DNA of 64,000 nucleotides from Mya arenaria (taxonomy: Eukaryota; Mollusca; Bivalvia; Myida; Myidae), in assembly GCF_026914265.1 (NCBI RefSeq), contig NC_069125.1, positions 9,031,117 through 9,095,116 on the forward strand, read 5' to 3'. Below, piece by piece: positions 25,901 through 38,039 of this stretch (position 1 is the first letter of the stretch; every line of letters begins with the position of its first letter). A model generated the notes under the pieces. It had not been told where the DNA came from and did not search any database. It saw only the letters and a program-made list of their open reading frames with translations. Made by a program: the position numbers and the translations under genes.

Positions 25901-28900
25901 TCCATACAAGAGAAAGTAACAGCCCGGACACTTTTACCTATACTCTATGTTTAGAAGAACGGAAGATTCAATTTTAAAATGCCCACCTTCATGGGTTTAA
26001 AAACAAGTGTGCCAACTTAGCAAAATACCCCCGTCCTAATTTAAGGATACAAAGTCTGGTTATAAGTGTCTTTTCTTTAAGCCAAATGTAGAAAGCAGAC
26101 TTTTTATATACAGATTTTGCCAACTGAAGGGTCCTCTTGAGAGATTGACATGACAAGGCTGGTTATGGAGTATGACTGTGATATTCTGCCGATACACATT
26201 CTGACCAAATTTGGTGGCGATTGGAATAAGGCTTCTCAAGTTGAACAAAATACTGGACAAGATACTGGACGACGTCTACCAGTTTATTCACTGCAGATGA
26301 AACTGTATTACATCCTAAATAAAAACAACTTTATAACTGTTCGATAGTCTGTGTCAACAAAATGAATATTGCATAATCAAAATTTATAAAAAAAAATCCA
26401 TAACAGTTCAGGGAAATTACAAGAAAAATTCAAATATTACAGTCTGTCAACTCTTGCCATTTCTTATAATTTGCCAATTATATGTTTGTATACATACATA
26501 CATATTATTTTTTATTATCCTTTCCACATGTTTTAATTTTACCTACCCTCAATTCAGTGACACTGCTGAAGATATCTTTGCAGCTTTCACAAAGGAATAA
26601 TATGTTGAGGTTGTGTTTCTGGTTCTCCTTCTCCGACTGACCTTCCTCGTCACCTCCAGATTTTGACCCCATGCCTTCCTCCTGAGTAGGTTGGAAAAAT
26701 TCAGTGTTTTAACAAGGAGCCTTTCTCAAAATTGGGAAAATTACAACATTTTGCGTCAATTTAGGAATTTCCATACCTGCTTTCTTTCATTAAAAAGCCA
26801 AACTCATTAAAAAAATTGGCAATTGTGTCTGTGTAAGTACTGTTAAAATACAAGTCAACATGAACTTTCCCACTTGTATCCATTTTCTTGAGATACACAT
26901 ATATATGTAGGGATTTTTTCTTGCAGTAAAGGACAAGATTGCTTTAAGAATGGGGCCTACAAAACGGCCCAAAAAATCATGTACAAATAAGGTAAAATGA
27001 AATACACGACGTGACGTTCAATAAATAAACAATTAGTAAATACTAAAACTAAATATAATTTAAAATAAAATTACCATTCTTTGCACAAAACATATTTATC
27101 ATGAACTTTAAAGTACAAGGTCAAAAGGGTTAAAGTTTACATATAATGCTAATAACCAGTTTACAGATTACTTGCATCAGCCAATTGTTTCAATTAGTTC
27201 CTCTTTTTAAATATTGTTTTCACGAAACATACACCATTGTGGTTTTACAGATTTACAAAGGCACTCCGCTTCATTTCTGTAATAAATCACCATTTTTTGA
27301 TACTTTGATTTCTTTGTAGTAGTAATCTTGCAACACAATTGTTACTTATATATCAACATTCATTGTCAACATCAGGATTTTTTAATATGACATTTTGTAT
27401 ATGTAATGTGTGTTTATTTTGATACCCTCATGCAATTATTATTGAATGAAGCGCATATTTACTTTTTTAATTAATAATTGCCTATGCAATAACGATTCTT
27501 GTTGTTGTTTTAACTTCGGTCATCATTTGTCAAAAAACTCATAGGCCTTTAAAAATACTTTCTGGTTAAGGCTTCAGCAAAAATACTGTTCAGTTAATTT
27601 TCTGTCTGCATAGCAAACATTACCTTCAACTTATACATATTCTTCGTATTTCAGGTCAGATAAACATTCATATTTGGTTTATACAGTGCAAATTATATTG
27701 TACTCTTTTGAATCACCAAAACAAAAACACATTTGGGTCATGTAACCAGAAACAAACTAATTGTTTTTAGGCCTTGTAGAAAATTTACCTGAACAGAGTC
27801 TTGTGTTTTGTTGTCAGACTGTTTCTCCGTGGCAGGAATGTTGGATGGTTCAACGACAATAATGCCAGAGTGGTCCTTCCTTCGAATGCTGATTACACGG
27901 GGTGCAACTGTTGTCTGTGTTGCATGGTTCTCCTTGCTGCTCTGCTGTCAGATAAAAAACAAACCGAGCTCTTGATAACGGTATGTCTTTCGATAACAAA
28001 TAATATGAATCCGTAGAGATCTCGATAACTGATTACATGTATTGGTAGAGATATCGATAACTGATAACATGTTTGGGTATTGCTCTCGATAACTGATAAC
28101 ATGTATCAGTAGAGATCTTGATAACTGATTACATGTATCGGTAGAGATCTTGATAACTGATAACACGTATCAGTAGATATATCGATAACTGATAACATGT
28201 ATCGGTAGAGATCTTGATAACTGATAACATGTATGGGTATTGCTCTCGATAACTGATAACATGTATCGGTAGAGATCTTGATAACTATCATGATCATGAT
28301 CATGATCATGATCATCATCATCTTCATCAATCATTATTACTTACCGGTATTTGAAAAACAATTAAGAGCTTGGTAAGTAGACTCTCGTCTGTCGCTGATG
28401 TTTCTTTTATCAAAAGGGGCATAACTCTGACTAAACAGAAATCAAAACAAGTGTTATTGGCCTGGCTAGACATGTGGGTATTGTTGCTGGCAATGTGTGA
28501 ACTAATTTTATGTGAAAATCAAGACTGTTTTTTAGTCATAGGCAAGGTTTATGTTTTTGTATGAGGAAACAAAAGAAACAAAGGCTGTATCACATGACTT
28601 TGAACTTTTTTCTCCAAACATAGGAGTGAATAACAGCATTATGACATCCCTAGTGTAACATATTCTTGTTTAACAATTACTGAGAATGATAGGATCTAAG
28701 TGTTACCGGTGATTGTTGTTTGACTGATGGAGTATAAAGTTGGGGAGGCTCCTGTATTGGCTGAGTTACAGTTGAAGTGTACTGCTGGGGTACACCCTGC
28801 TGGGGTGGGGTAACAGCTGATGTGTACTGCTGGGGTGGAGTTACCGTTGATGTGAACTGTTGGGTTGTGCCCTGCTCGGATGGAGTTACAGTCGTTGTGA

Positions 28901-31892
28901 AATGCTGCTGAATGCCCTGCTCGGGTGAGGCCAAAATGTCTGGTACAACATCAGTCGGCATATCTCCTGGCTCATCTTTCACAAACTCTATTTCTGACAT
29001 GTTGTGACCTGTCCCACAAGATATGAGGAAAATTTTTAAATATATTTAATACTGTTGTTAATGAGATTATCATGCATTCTAATTTTAGCATCCATCAAAA
29101 TCAGGATTTTCTTGACGCAGACACCTAGCTTTATATTATTTGAAATATTCTCAAATTGTTTCTTTCATAAAGTTAAACATTCATGTCTTTAGCAATGGGT
29201 GACAAGAAACACTGATTCTGAGCTAGTCACCTGGTTTGGATAAACTCCAAAGCGATTGGAATTGATGTCTTGAAACCATGCATGTTTGGTGGTAACTAGG
29301 AAGTATTCACGAAAAACGTGGACTCAAAATGAAGTCCATTCTTATAAATCAAATTATTTGCATTCATATTTGTAAAAATGATTTTTCATTCTTTTAGAAC
29401 AATAACCTACAAACTCAAATAAGTAAACATATATAACATGGGGACTTTTTTTAAATTTCAATTATTGTTTTAAATTAATAAATGCATTTTTATGCAATAA
29501 CAATGACATTTGTTATTGGTTTGAAATTTGTTGGTTCAAAGAATTTATTATTTTACATGTCACTTTTGAAGCAAAATCTGCCAAGTAGCCATGTTTGCTA
29601 TAGATTAGAAAGCCCATTTCTTCCCTCCAAAATACCTAGGCAGAACTCAGAAAATTCCTTCATCATGTTGGTAACTGGTTGTTGTAGACAGAACTGTTCT
29701 CCTTTATCTGAACCCACATGGTGACAGGTGTTCGCTTCTACATCTAGCGACAACAAAAAACATTCCTCTCCCAGTTTCGACAAGGTACGACACTGGAAAT
29801 AAACCAATAACACGTTGAAAAAACCTAACAAGCAAACTCTGGTCTTTTTGGATTTAAGATCAAGGAGGTAGGCAGAACTCATCAATCATTCAGGAAAAAT
29901 ATTAAGGGCCCTCCTGTACATGTGTGTATTGTCTCTGGCAACATGTATACAAAGTTTCATCTACACATGTAAATCTCTTGAACATTTTATGAGTATCGTA
30001 ATGGCCAAGGTTAAAAGTTTTGGCATGCTGAAAATGGCTAATACAACCATGAAATAATGATTGTGAGGATGTGATTGGTCTATTGGTTTAGGACTCTCGC
30101 ACAAGGGGTTGTGGGTTTGCTTGCCACAAGAGGACCCATATCTGGGCCTCCAAATGATGCCAGTACTACTTTTTATCAAGGAAAAGGCCTCTAAAGTGAT
30201 ACATATCAGCTTTCAACCATCTTCATTATCAAGATAAACTAATTGGTATCAACTATATTGAGATGAAATGTTTTACCTTACTAGCTTAATATACTTATAT
30301 GAATAACATGTATTATGTTAAGCATCAAAAAGGGTTCTTACTCTCTCACAAGTAAGCATTTTACAATCACTGGATTGGTGGAAATTATGAGCTTTTTCAT
30401 ACAGTCAAACCCCATTGACTCAAGTCCTAGGGACCGGCGAAATTACCTCTAGCCTCGGATATTTTGAGCCAAGAAGGAATGTTTACCTTCATTAAGAAAT
30501 CGGTGCTTTTCATCAAGTTCGAGCCAACGAGGATTTTGAGCCAAGTGAGTTCGAGCCAACGAGGATTTTGAGCCAAGTGAGTTCGAGCCAACGAGGATTT
30601 TGAGCCAAGCGAGTTCGAGCCAACGGGACTTGACTGAATATTCAAATAGGCCACTCACTGCATCTTACATAAAATTAAGCTTCTTGGGTACATCTATACA
30701 ATCCTTTCAAACAACCTAATATTTGCAAATCTATTTATCAACCCTTAAGTTGTGGTTTCAATCTCACAAGGGCAACTTTCTTATAAATTAATGGGCTCTC
30801 AATATGGACATTTCTTCGCAAGAAATGGACTGAGGTCACTACTGTAAATGCCACCCAATTTTATAAGCTATTACCGTAGATTTCATCACAATCAAGTTAA
30901 AGGAATAGAACACATTGCCTATCTGGATCAAGTGTAAGGATAACTTACCAGGGTGGAGATCTGTGTGCGGATGGCCTCCTTTGCATTCCTCTGGTCAGCT
31001 TCTGTCATCCCCACATACTCTCCTTCATCAGTCAGCAAACCCTGCCATTGTTAAATGTTCACAACTTTTAAATAACTTCAATGAAGAAAAAATCAATAAA
31101 ACCATATGCCACTAAATACAGAAGAATTTTTATTATAATCATGTTTGCAAATACATTCCAAAAATGCATTAAACAAAGCTTAAGAGATCAGTTTTTTTAT
31201 GTTGGTGTGTGTTTTTTTCTATTATTTACTAGGTTTGTCACTTAGAAATGTAAAATTACAGCCTAAATTTAAAGTTTTAGCAAATGTTACCAGTGTATAA
31301 TTTTTAGATAATTCTCAATGGACACTTGGGATAAAAAAAACAAGTTCAAATAGTTTCAAAATTTTATTGGCCAATGGCAATTTGGGTAACGGTAGTTGCC
31401 AACATTTGGCCTTTTTCTGCCCATCTCACGGGTAAGAATGGTTAACCCATTCCCAATATCACATATGTATTTTTTCCCAATTTCAAGAAAAGAAACCCAA
31501 ATTTGATGAAATCCCTTCCATGAAAAGCCTGGCTACTTGACTAACACTTTACCCTTTATTGTTGCAGCAATCGCGGAGTTTTAGCACAGAAACAATTCAT
31601 TTAGAACATTTCTTTATTTATAATTATAAATGCATTTATCAGCACATTTAACAAAAAGGCCTGAAATTTCTTCCCAATATAAAAACAAAGTTTTAATTAA
31701 AACAAATATATTTTATAGATAATTATTTTCATAAGTGCATGATAAGATGGTAGTTACCCCAGCCTCGGCGTCTGTTACATTTTGGAGAGTCAAGCCAGAG
31801 TCATCCTCCTCCATCTGTATATTGTGGACAATCGTGTAATGTCCTTCCATTCCCACGCCAGCAGGCACCTCAGTAAGATGGTCGCTGTCCAT
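16914..31892 (-). CDS. large C2H2 zinc-finger protein (about 18 fingers), complete
   Basis: Sixteen coding exons on the minus strand, in transcript order: 31758-31892, 30949-31041, 29636-29792, 28707-29008, 27789-27944, 26547-26681, 25200-25386, 24135-24301, 22643-23203, 21877-22172, 21130-21360, 20290-20420, 19259-19453, 18466-18608, 17831-17926, 16914-17066. All phases agree, giving 1045 codons plus TAA. Residues 1-130 are an acidic, unrecognised N-terminal region containing CRTLSKLGEECFLLSLD. Residues 130-230 are rich in Gln, Thr and Pro (VTPPQQ repeats), like an activation region. About 18 C2H2 fingers follow (residues ~310-895), many splitting across exon borders, for example YKCAICGKKF and YVCDVCGKGFMSRKHFHDH. 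The C-terminus is acidic and Gln-rich (VIEGSDGVRYIIAG). It is predicted to be a DNA-binding nuclear regulator. I do not recognise a specific orthologue. A noncoding 5' exon is implied by an acceptor at 31910-31911. Confidence 0.85.
18754..18928 (-). mobile_element. PIF/Harbinger-type MITE, copy 3 (175 bp, inverted relative to copy 2)
   Basis: The ends are gggctatttc and ggaatagccc. The left flank is tca and the right flank tta, so one base of the duplication has changed. The interior (agacacccac ccatatacta) is the reverse complement of copy 2. It lies in an intron of the zinc-finger gene. Confidence 0.82.
24549..24765 (+). repeat. interspersed repeat fragment (acaagagcgccacagagcaa type)
   Basis: It begins acaagagcgc cacagagcaa and ends cttcgaataaacagatgag. 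The middle has gtgacgacgctgacactgac, a form I recall as typical of repeats in bivalve introns. It lies in the intron between zinc-finger exons 25200-25386 and 24135-24301. Confidence 0.45.
25021..25177 (-). mobile_element. PIF/Harbinger-type MITE, copy 4 (157 bp)
   Basis: The ends are gggctattcc and ggaatagccc, with the flank tta on both sides (25018-25020 and 25178-25180). It has the same orientation as copy 3. It ends only 22 bases from the donor side of the zinc-finger exon 25200-25386. Confidence 0.85.
27970..28288. repeat. 32-bp minisatellite, about ten copies, then a catgat microsatellite
   Basis: The unit gataactgat aacatgtatc ggtagagatctt recurs every 32 bases (for example 28088 and 28120). 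A short catgatcatgat run follows at 28289-28325. It lies in the zinc-finger intron just upstream (minus strand) of exon 27789-27944. Confidence 0.9.
30055..30190 (+). mobile_element. tRNA-derived SINE fragment in a zinc-finger intron
   Basis: The sequence tggtctattggtttaggact is followed by ggttgtgggtttgcttgcc. This resembles decayed A and B boxes at tRNA spacing. It does not fold as an intact tRNA, so a SINE relic is more likely than a gene. Confidence 0.4.
30401..30637. mobile_element. inverted-repeat element containing a 32-bp tandem repeat
   Basis: The ends are cagtcaaacc ccattgactc and, inverted, cagtcaagtcccgttggctc. The right half (30510-30620) holds about three and a half copies of a 32-base unit (gagttcgagc caacgaggat tttgagccaagt). 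Minus-strand frames rich in LGSKSSLA are a by-product of this repeat. It lies in an intron of the zinc-finger gene. Confidence 0.65.
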
Positions 31893-31909
31893 CACAAACA
31901 ATGGCGGAA

Positions 31910-34432
31910 CTAAAATTAACAATGTGTCATTAAAGTGTTACTCATATTTAAAATCAATACATACACAATGTATAACAAACATAACTTTTGTGTGATAAAC
32001 CTTTAACTACTTAACTAAATAATGCATTTTTGGAAATATTAATCTCTGATAACAAGATTGTAACCATGTATTTAAAAGCTAAAAATGCACAAATATTGAA
32101 TGACTGGTGGGTCCTAAAAGATTTACAGTGATCAATTATCATCTCATGATAAGGTTAAGATACTGTTTTTTCTGCACCTTTCTTTCAAAAAAACACAGTA
32201 CCTTTCATGAGAACAATTGTTTTATTCATCCTTTTCGGTTAATTAAAACAATTGTAATAATTGTGGTACTGCTTATTTGGGAGTAAGAGTGCATCTTTAA
32301 GAATCAATTCAGTTATTTTTTTCGATATATTATACCCAGTATTTTAAATTGGAATTAAGCAGATTGTTACCAGCACACAAATCATAATCAACATATTTAA
32401 TCGTGCTAAAACTAGCCTCCCAATGCTTATTTAATGTTTTTTTCACCATTATGAGAGAGTGGCTGGGATCTTTCAGATTAGGAAAGATGTGCCATTTTGA
32501 CACTCTTTTGCACTCTTGTTTCTTTAATTTGACGAAACGAGTGAAATTTTGTTGAAAACAGAGATTCTGATGGTGATTGGGAATTGCCTACCTAGGGTTT
32601 TTGGGAGTTTGGGTTTTGGTTGATAAAAATGACTTAATGGATTGAAGTTGTACATTTTCAGAAACTTTATTTACTTCTGAGAAGAATATAAGATGTTTGG
32701 AGACAATTGGTAAAAAATAAGTTAGTAACGAGCTTTACAAAACCACCATCGTCCATTCAAGGGCCATAACATGTCAGCCTTTAATTAGATTATTTTTTCT
32801 TGGATTTTTTGGTTGATATTTAGGGTTTGTGATAGATAATAATGTTCAAAATAAGTTTGGCCTTAAAAAAAGAAAAAAAAATTTAAGGTGTGTCATGTAA
32901 ACGCAACTGTTGCCTGGGATCAGTGTTGATAAGAGCAAGCCACCAAGTTAGCTAAGTTGATAAGAGTTCTTAGCAACAACAATGCCCGTTTAGGGAACTT
33001 TTTTTAACATTTGGTTATACATTTTGTTCCCTAAATGCCACAAGTCGACTGATCCATACCAATGTAAACTGTATTCTTCAACTGTAACTCAACAATCCTT
33101 AACACTTCACTCTTATATTAAAACAAAAAGTTAAACATTAATTATTTTTAGCCAATACCTTTCTCTTATTACACTTACGAGTTTAATGAAACACAAATAA
33201 TTAGTGTAATTCAGATCGACTTCTGTCAACAAAGCATCGCCATATTGAACCATCTAGCAGGTGCCCATTATCTTTCCGCTCAATATACTTAGCGCCAGGA
33301 TCTGCCATTCTTGGCTGGAAAAACAACAAGTGGGATATGGCGTAGAGTCGCCAAATAAAAAATTATCAAAGACTCTGAAGCAGCTGTTTATATGGACTAA
33401 TGGAGATCTTTGATAGTAGACACACACATACTCAGTTTTTGTCCAAAGCTTTCCTTCCTGTTACGTATCAGAAGTATGTCAGGAGTGCCTAAATTGGCCT
33501 AATACAATGGGCGTGTTCGTCGAATTGTATGTGTATGTTTTACTATTTTTGATTACCTAGACTATGTGTGCAGTGCCAGTGAGCTTGGGTAAGAAGGCCT
33601 AAGAACTAGCCATCCGGTTAACCACTCCGTAGAGCAGAACATCATTGGGAGCACTAGAGTCTCAAGAGAGCTGAGGTGTTTCCCGAGCTTCCTTTACAAA
33701 TGACATTGACAGTCTTAGTATGTGAATGTGTGATATTTTAATCAGTTAGTTCCAAACTTTCTATTAAAATTTCTAATTAAATTTTAGAAACAAACATAAG
33801 ATCTGTGAACTGACTGAATGTTTTGTTTTTTTCCTTACCATTATTGCGTTTCTCAGATTATGATCATGATGCAAGCGTTCCGACAACAACGATTTTCTTC
33901 TTTGAATGGTTTTTAATAATTTCTTCTTTTTTGTTCAAAAATACCCACAAGTCAGTGTCGTCGTCTATGAAATACAGAACGCGTCACGCCATTTTTCATG
34001 AAAAGTTAATTTCAGACTGGTACACTAAAAGCCGTACTCATTCTTTATTGAATCACTACATTTCACAAATTACAAACCAAAATGAACACCTGAGCACTCT
34101 TACCATATATTCCAAGCAGGAGATACTGAAAAACACTAGAAATCGTCCTTCTATTTTTCGAACAGGATCCTTTCCAAGGTCAGGTCGGAGCGAGACCGAC
34201 GAAACACTCACCACCTAATATTTGAAAATATTCAGGCTACACACCACTATAAACTGTTCAACGTTGCGCATGCAAGAACAAATGTATTGTCCAGAGACGC
34301 AGGCAGCACATGTGAAATATCTCTGTTATCAATATATTGCACTCAAGCGACAGAAAAATCATTTCAGACTACATGTTGAATCAGAATACTTCTAATTTGT
34401 ATCGTTGTTATTTGCAAAAGTACTCTTGCATT
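31910..34432. other. upstream region / first intron of the zinc-finger gene
   Basis: No convincing coding exon is seen. A plus-strand frame at 33823-34218 (131 codons) lacks recognisable similarity or domain features. The zinc-finger promoter probably lies near its right end. Confidence 0.5.
34212..34275 (-). promoter_or_regulatory. possible promoter and noncoding first exon of the zinc-finger gene
   Basis: The palindrome ttgcgcatgcaa at 34264-34275 resembles the NRF-1 site often found at animal housekeeping promoters. On the minus strand a strong donor (GGTG then gtgagt) follows at 34212/34211. That would suit a short noncoding exon spliced to the acceptor at 31910. This is inference only, with no direct evidence of transcription. 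Confidence 0.25.
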
Positions 34433-34440
34433 AATCCCTA

Positions 34441-36713
34441 GGGTGCGGGGTGATACAGGAATCCAGTGGATTTCACGTGAAATCCACTCAAAACGTGAAA
34501 TCCACTCAGAACTCAGTTATTTTAATTAATAATTTAATTTTTTTATATACATATTAGAAAGTGCCTCAAGAAGGGTTTATATTTCAAATTTTATTGAAAT
34601 TGGTCAAAAAATAAAGAAGTTAGAGCAATTTTTCATTTTTTTCCAAAAATAGATCGGAAATCGAGGTGAAATCCAGATTCCGATAAGTGAAATCCACTCA
34701 TAACTCATTAATTTTAATAAATAATTTTCTGTTTTTGTATATTTATTAGAAAGTGCCTCATAAAGGGTTTATATTTCAAATTTTATTGAAATTGGTCAAA
34801 AAATGAAGAAGTTAGAGCAATTTTTCATTTTTTCCCAAAAATAGATCGGAAATCGAGGTGAAATCCAGTTTTCGGGAAGTGAAATCCACTCTTAACTCAG
34901 TTTTATCAATTAGTATTTTTTATTTTTTGTATACATTTTGGAAAGTGCATCAAGAAGGGTTTATATTTCAAATTTTATTGAAATTGGTCAAAAAATAAAG
35001 AAGTTAGAGCAATTTTTCATTTTTTTCCAAAAATAGATCGGAAATCGAGGTGAAATCCAGATTCCGATAAGTGAAATCCACTCATTACTCATTAATTTTA
35101 ATAAATAATTTTCTGTTTTTGTATATTTATTAGAAAGTGCCTCATAAAGGGTTTATATTTCAAATTTTATTGAAATTGGTCAAAAAATGAAGAAGTTAGA
35201 GCAATTTTTCATTTTTTTCCAAAAATAGATCGGAAATCGAGGTGAAATCCAGATTCCGATAAGTGAAATCCACTCTTAACTCAGTTTTATTAATTAGTAA
35301 TTTTTATTTTTTGTATACATTTTGGAAAATGCCTCATGTAGGGTATATATTTCAAATTTTATTGAAATATATCAAGAAATGAAGAAGTTAGAGCAATTTT
35401 TCGGATATCGAAGTGAAATCCACATTTTGACAAGTGAAATCCACTTTTTCAGACGTGAAATCCACTCACAACTCATTTATTTTTAACAAATTAATTTTTC
35501 TGTAAAACAAATAATTTAAAGGGCTTCATAATGGGTTTATATTTCAAATTTTATCCAAATTGATCCAAAAATAAGAAAGTTGTAGACCTATTTTGAAAAA
35601 AAGATCGGAAATCGAAGTGAAATCCACATTTTGACAAGTGAAATCCACTTTTTGAGACGTGAAATCCACTCATAACTCATTTATTGTTAACAAATTACTT
35701 TTTTGTTGAACAAATAATTGAAAAGGCTACATAATGGGTTTATATTTCAAATTTTATTCAAATTGATCCAAAAATAAGAAAGTTGAAGTTATATTGTGAG
35801 GGCGTTTTGTTGTGTATGCATAATTGTTTATTTTTTTTCATGATAAACACAATATCCATACACATCCAGGCCATACCACGTGGAGGCGCACTCAATCATG
35901 GCCCTTTTTTACTTTCGAATTTTGAAAATATTAAAAATTTAATAAATAATTTTCTGTTTTTGTATATTTATTAGAAAGTGCCTCATAAAGGGTTTATATT
36001 TCAAATTTTATTGAAATTGGTCAAAAAATGAAGAAGTTAGAGCAATTTTTCATTTTTTCCCAAAAATAGATCGGAAATCGAGGTGAAATCCAGTTTTCGG
36101 GTAGTGAAATCCACTCTTAACTCAGTTTTATCAATTAGTATTTTTTATTTTTTGTATACATTTTGGAAAGTGCATCAAGAAGGGTTTATATTTCAAATTT
36201 TATTGAAATTGGTCAAAAAATAAAGAAGTTAGAGCAATTTTTCAAAAATACTAATTAATAAAACTGAGTTAAGAGTGGATTTCACTTCTCGAAAACTGGA
36301 TTTCACCTCGATTTCCGATCTATTTTCGAAAAATTGCTCTAACTTCTTCATTTTTTGACATATTTCAATAAAATTTGAAATATAAACCCTTTATGAGGCA
36401 CTTTCTAATAAATATACAAAAACAGAAAATTATTTATTAAAATTAATGAGTTATGAGTGGAGTTCACTTATCGGAATCTGGATTTCACCTCGATTTCCGA
36501 TCTATTTTTGGAAAAAAATGAAAAATTGCTCTAACTTCTTTATTTATTGACCAATTTCAATAAAATTTGAAATATAAACCCTTCATGAGGCACTTTCTAA
36601 TATGTTTATAAAAAAATTAAATTAGTAATTAAAATAACTGAGTTCTGAGTGGATTTCACGTTTTGAGTGGATTTCACGTGAAATCCACTGGATTCCTGTA
36701 TCACCCCGCACCG
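34441..36713. mobile_element. foldback-like element: ~460-bp inverted repeats built from 193-bp tandem units
   Basis: The left end (ggtgcggggt gatacaggaa from 34442) is repeated inverted at the right end (36712 back to about 36245) for some 460 bases. The direct repeat aatcccta flanks it (34433-34440 and 36714-36721, extending to 9 bases with the next g). The left arm and centre are made of ~193-bp units starting near 34494, 34687, 34879, 35071 and 35263, each with the motif gtgaaatccac. Segment 35790-35930 is unrelated sequence. There is no transposase, so it is non-autonomous. Confidence 0.85.
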
Positions 36714-36738
36714 AATCCCTAGGTTGGTATTTTGCCCA

Positions 36739-37375
36739 CTCGTGGGTACCTAAATCGGAACACTTCCGGCACTATTTTTGAAAAATTTCTAGTTAGACTT
36801 GCACCACAACTACAAAATTTTCCATCAGCATACTAGGATACAAGACCAATTGGTTGATATGAATGGCATTATTCAAGGTACTACCAATCTGCATGAAACT
36901 TACTTAATTAACCGCACAGTCAAGGACTGCCATTTTTGTCCTCGCAGTACCTAAATATGGAACAGTCTTAATTCGTTCTTTATTTTATGTATTATTTTAA
37001 AATTATTGCTCCATATTTTGTTTAATTTAATTAATAATTTATGATATTTCCAGCTTGTTTTATTTTGTCATTTTTTGTCAGTAAAATTTGATGATTTCAG
37101 TAAAATACAGGCTGCACCAGTATTCTGTGATTGTGGCAAGCATGAAATCTCCCCCCCCCCCCCCGCCCTCCGAGTGTATTGACATTTAACATGAAAAACT
37201 TTAAATGATAGCAGTGTTTGAAATTCTTACCGCAGAATCATGTTCTTTGGAAGTTTTATCTAAGGCAAGCGTCTTTATTGATTAAAATCATAATTAAACT
37301 GATCACGATTGGAAAAACAGTTTTATAATGGGTGTTCCATATTTAGGTACTGTTCCGATTTAGGTACTCAGCGGG
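36739..37375. mobile_element. possible second inverted-repeat element beside the foldback element
   Basis: The motif gggtacctaa atcggaacac at 36747 reappears inverted near 37347-37366 (tgttccgatttaggtactca). A third, related copy (cagtacctaaatatggaaca) lies near 36946. The ends and any target duplication are unclear. Confidence 0.4.
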
Positions 37376-37448
37376 ATAAGGCAAACGTATTTCGCGCAAT
37401 ATTTTTCTGAATTCAAGCCCCCCCCCCCCCCGCCCCCCCCCCCCCCCA
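37149..37448. repeat. poly-C tracts upstream of the MACPF-ApeC gene
   Basis: Two C runs (around 37150-37163 and 37419-37447, the second broken by a single g) lie 0.6-0.9 kb before the gene. Similar shorter runs occur at 13998, 42018, 56731 and 60427. They are low complexity with no other content seen. Confidence 0.9.
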
Positions 37449-37990
37449 TTAACTAAGTCAGTATCAGCTGGGAAGGTATTATTGTTCCCAGGTCACTGGT
37501 CACTGATGATAATTTCTGGAATACTATAATTTTATTGACGTTATTTGACTATGAAAATAAAAGGAAGAAGACTTAAATAAGGAAATGACTCAAGCCAGTA
37601 AAATATATGAATACCGACCCTGTTAATCTTGATTAAATAGGATTTTCGTTGTTTTAAGTTATACTACCAAAACTAATATTACAGCCATACATATTTATAT
37701 TGATCATAAGTGCTACATATTAGCTCCGGCATTCTCTTTAAATCAGACATATGATTTCGCATCACTGGCTTGGCTCAGTTCAAACTACTTAATTGACGGC
37801 ATAACTATATCTCATAGTTCCAAATTTGATCGGTCAACATCTAAATTTTCTCGTATCTCAATGATAATAAGTGCACGAATTGTATATGAAAACCACAAGT
37901 CTTATCAATTATCAACTTCCTAATTAGCACTTCAATTCCGTTGCTCTATTTCAAAATAACAACAAATTCTTATCATTCACATATCTAATT

Positions 37991-38000
37991 ATATATAGCC
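37991..38000 (+). promoter_or_regulatory. TATA-like box of the MACPF-ApeC gene
   Basis: The sequence atatatagcc lies about 45 bases before the start codon at 38040. This would give a transcript start near 38020 and a very short leader. No acceptor site is apparent between it and the ATG, so the promoter may be immediately upstream. Confidence 0.4.
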
Positions 38001-38039
38001 TTTGTCTATAAGATCACGCCATAGTTTGACATTTGCACC

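Noticed and set aside
30055..30190. Functional tRNA gene
   Set aside because: A and B boxes are only approximate and no complete cloverleaf could be drawn. A SINE relic is more likely.
30427..30658. Repetitive minus-strand frames (LGSKSSLARTHLAQNPRW type)
   Set aside because: Produced by a 32-bp tandem repeat in an intronic mobile element.
33823..34218. 131-codon plus-strand frame
   Set aside because: No similarity to anything known, no splice or promoter context, and it overlaps the likely promoter of the zinc-finger gene.
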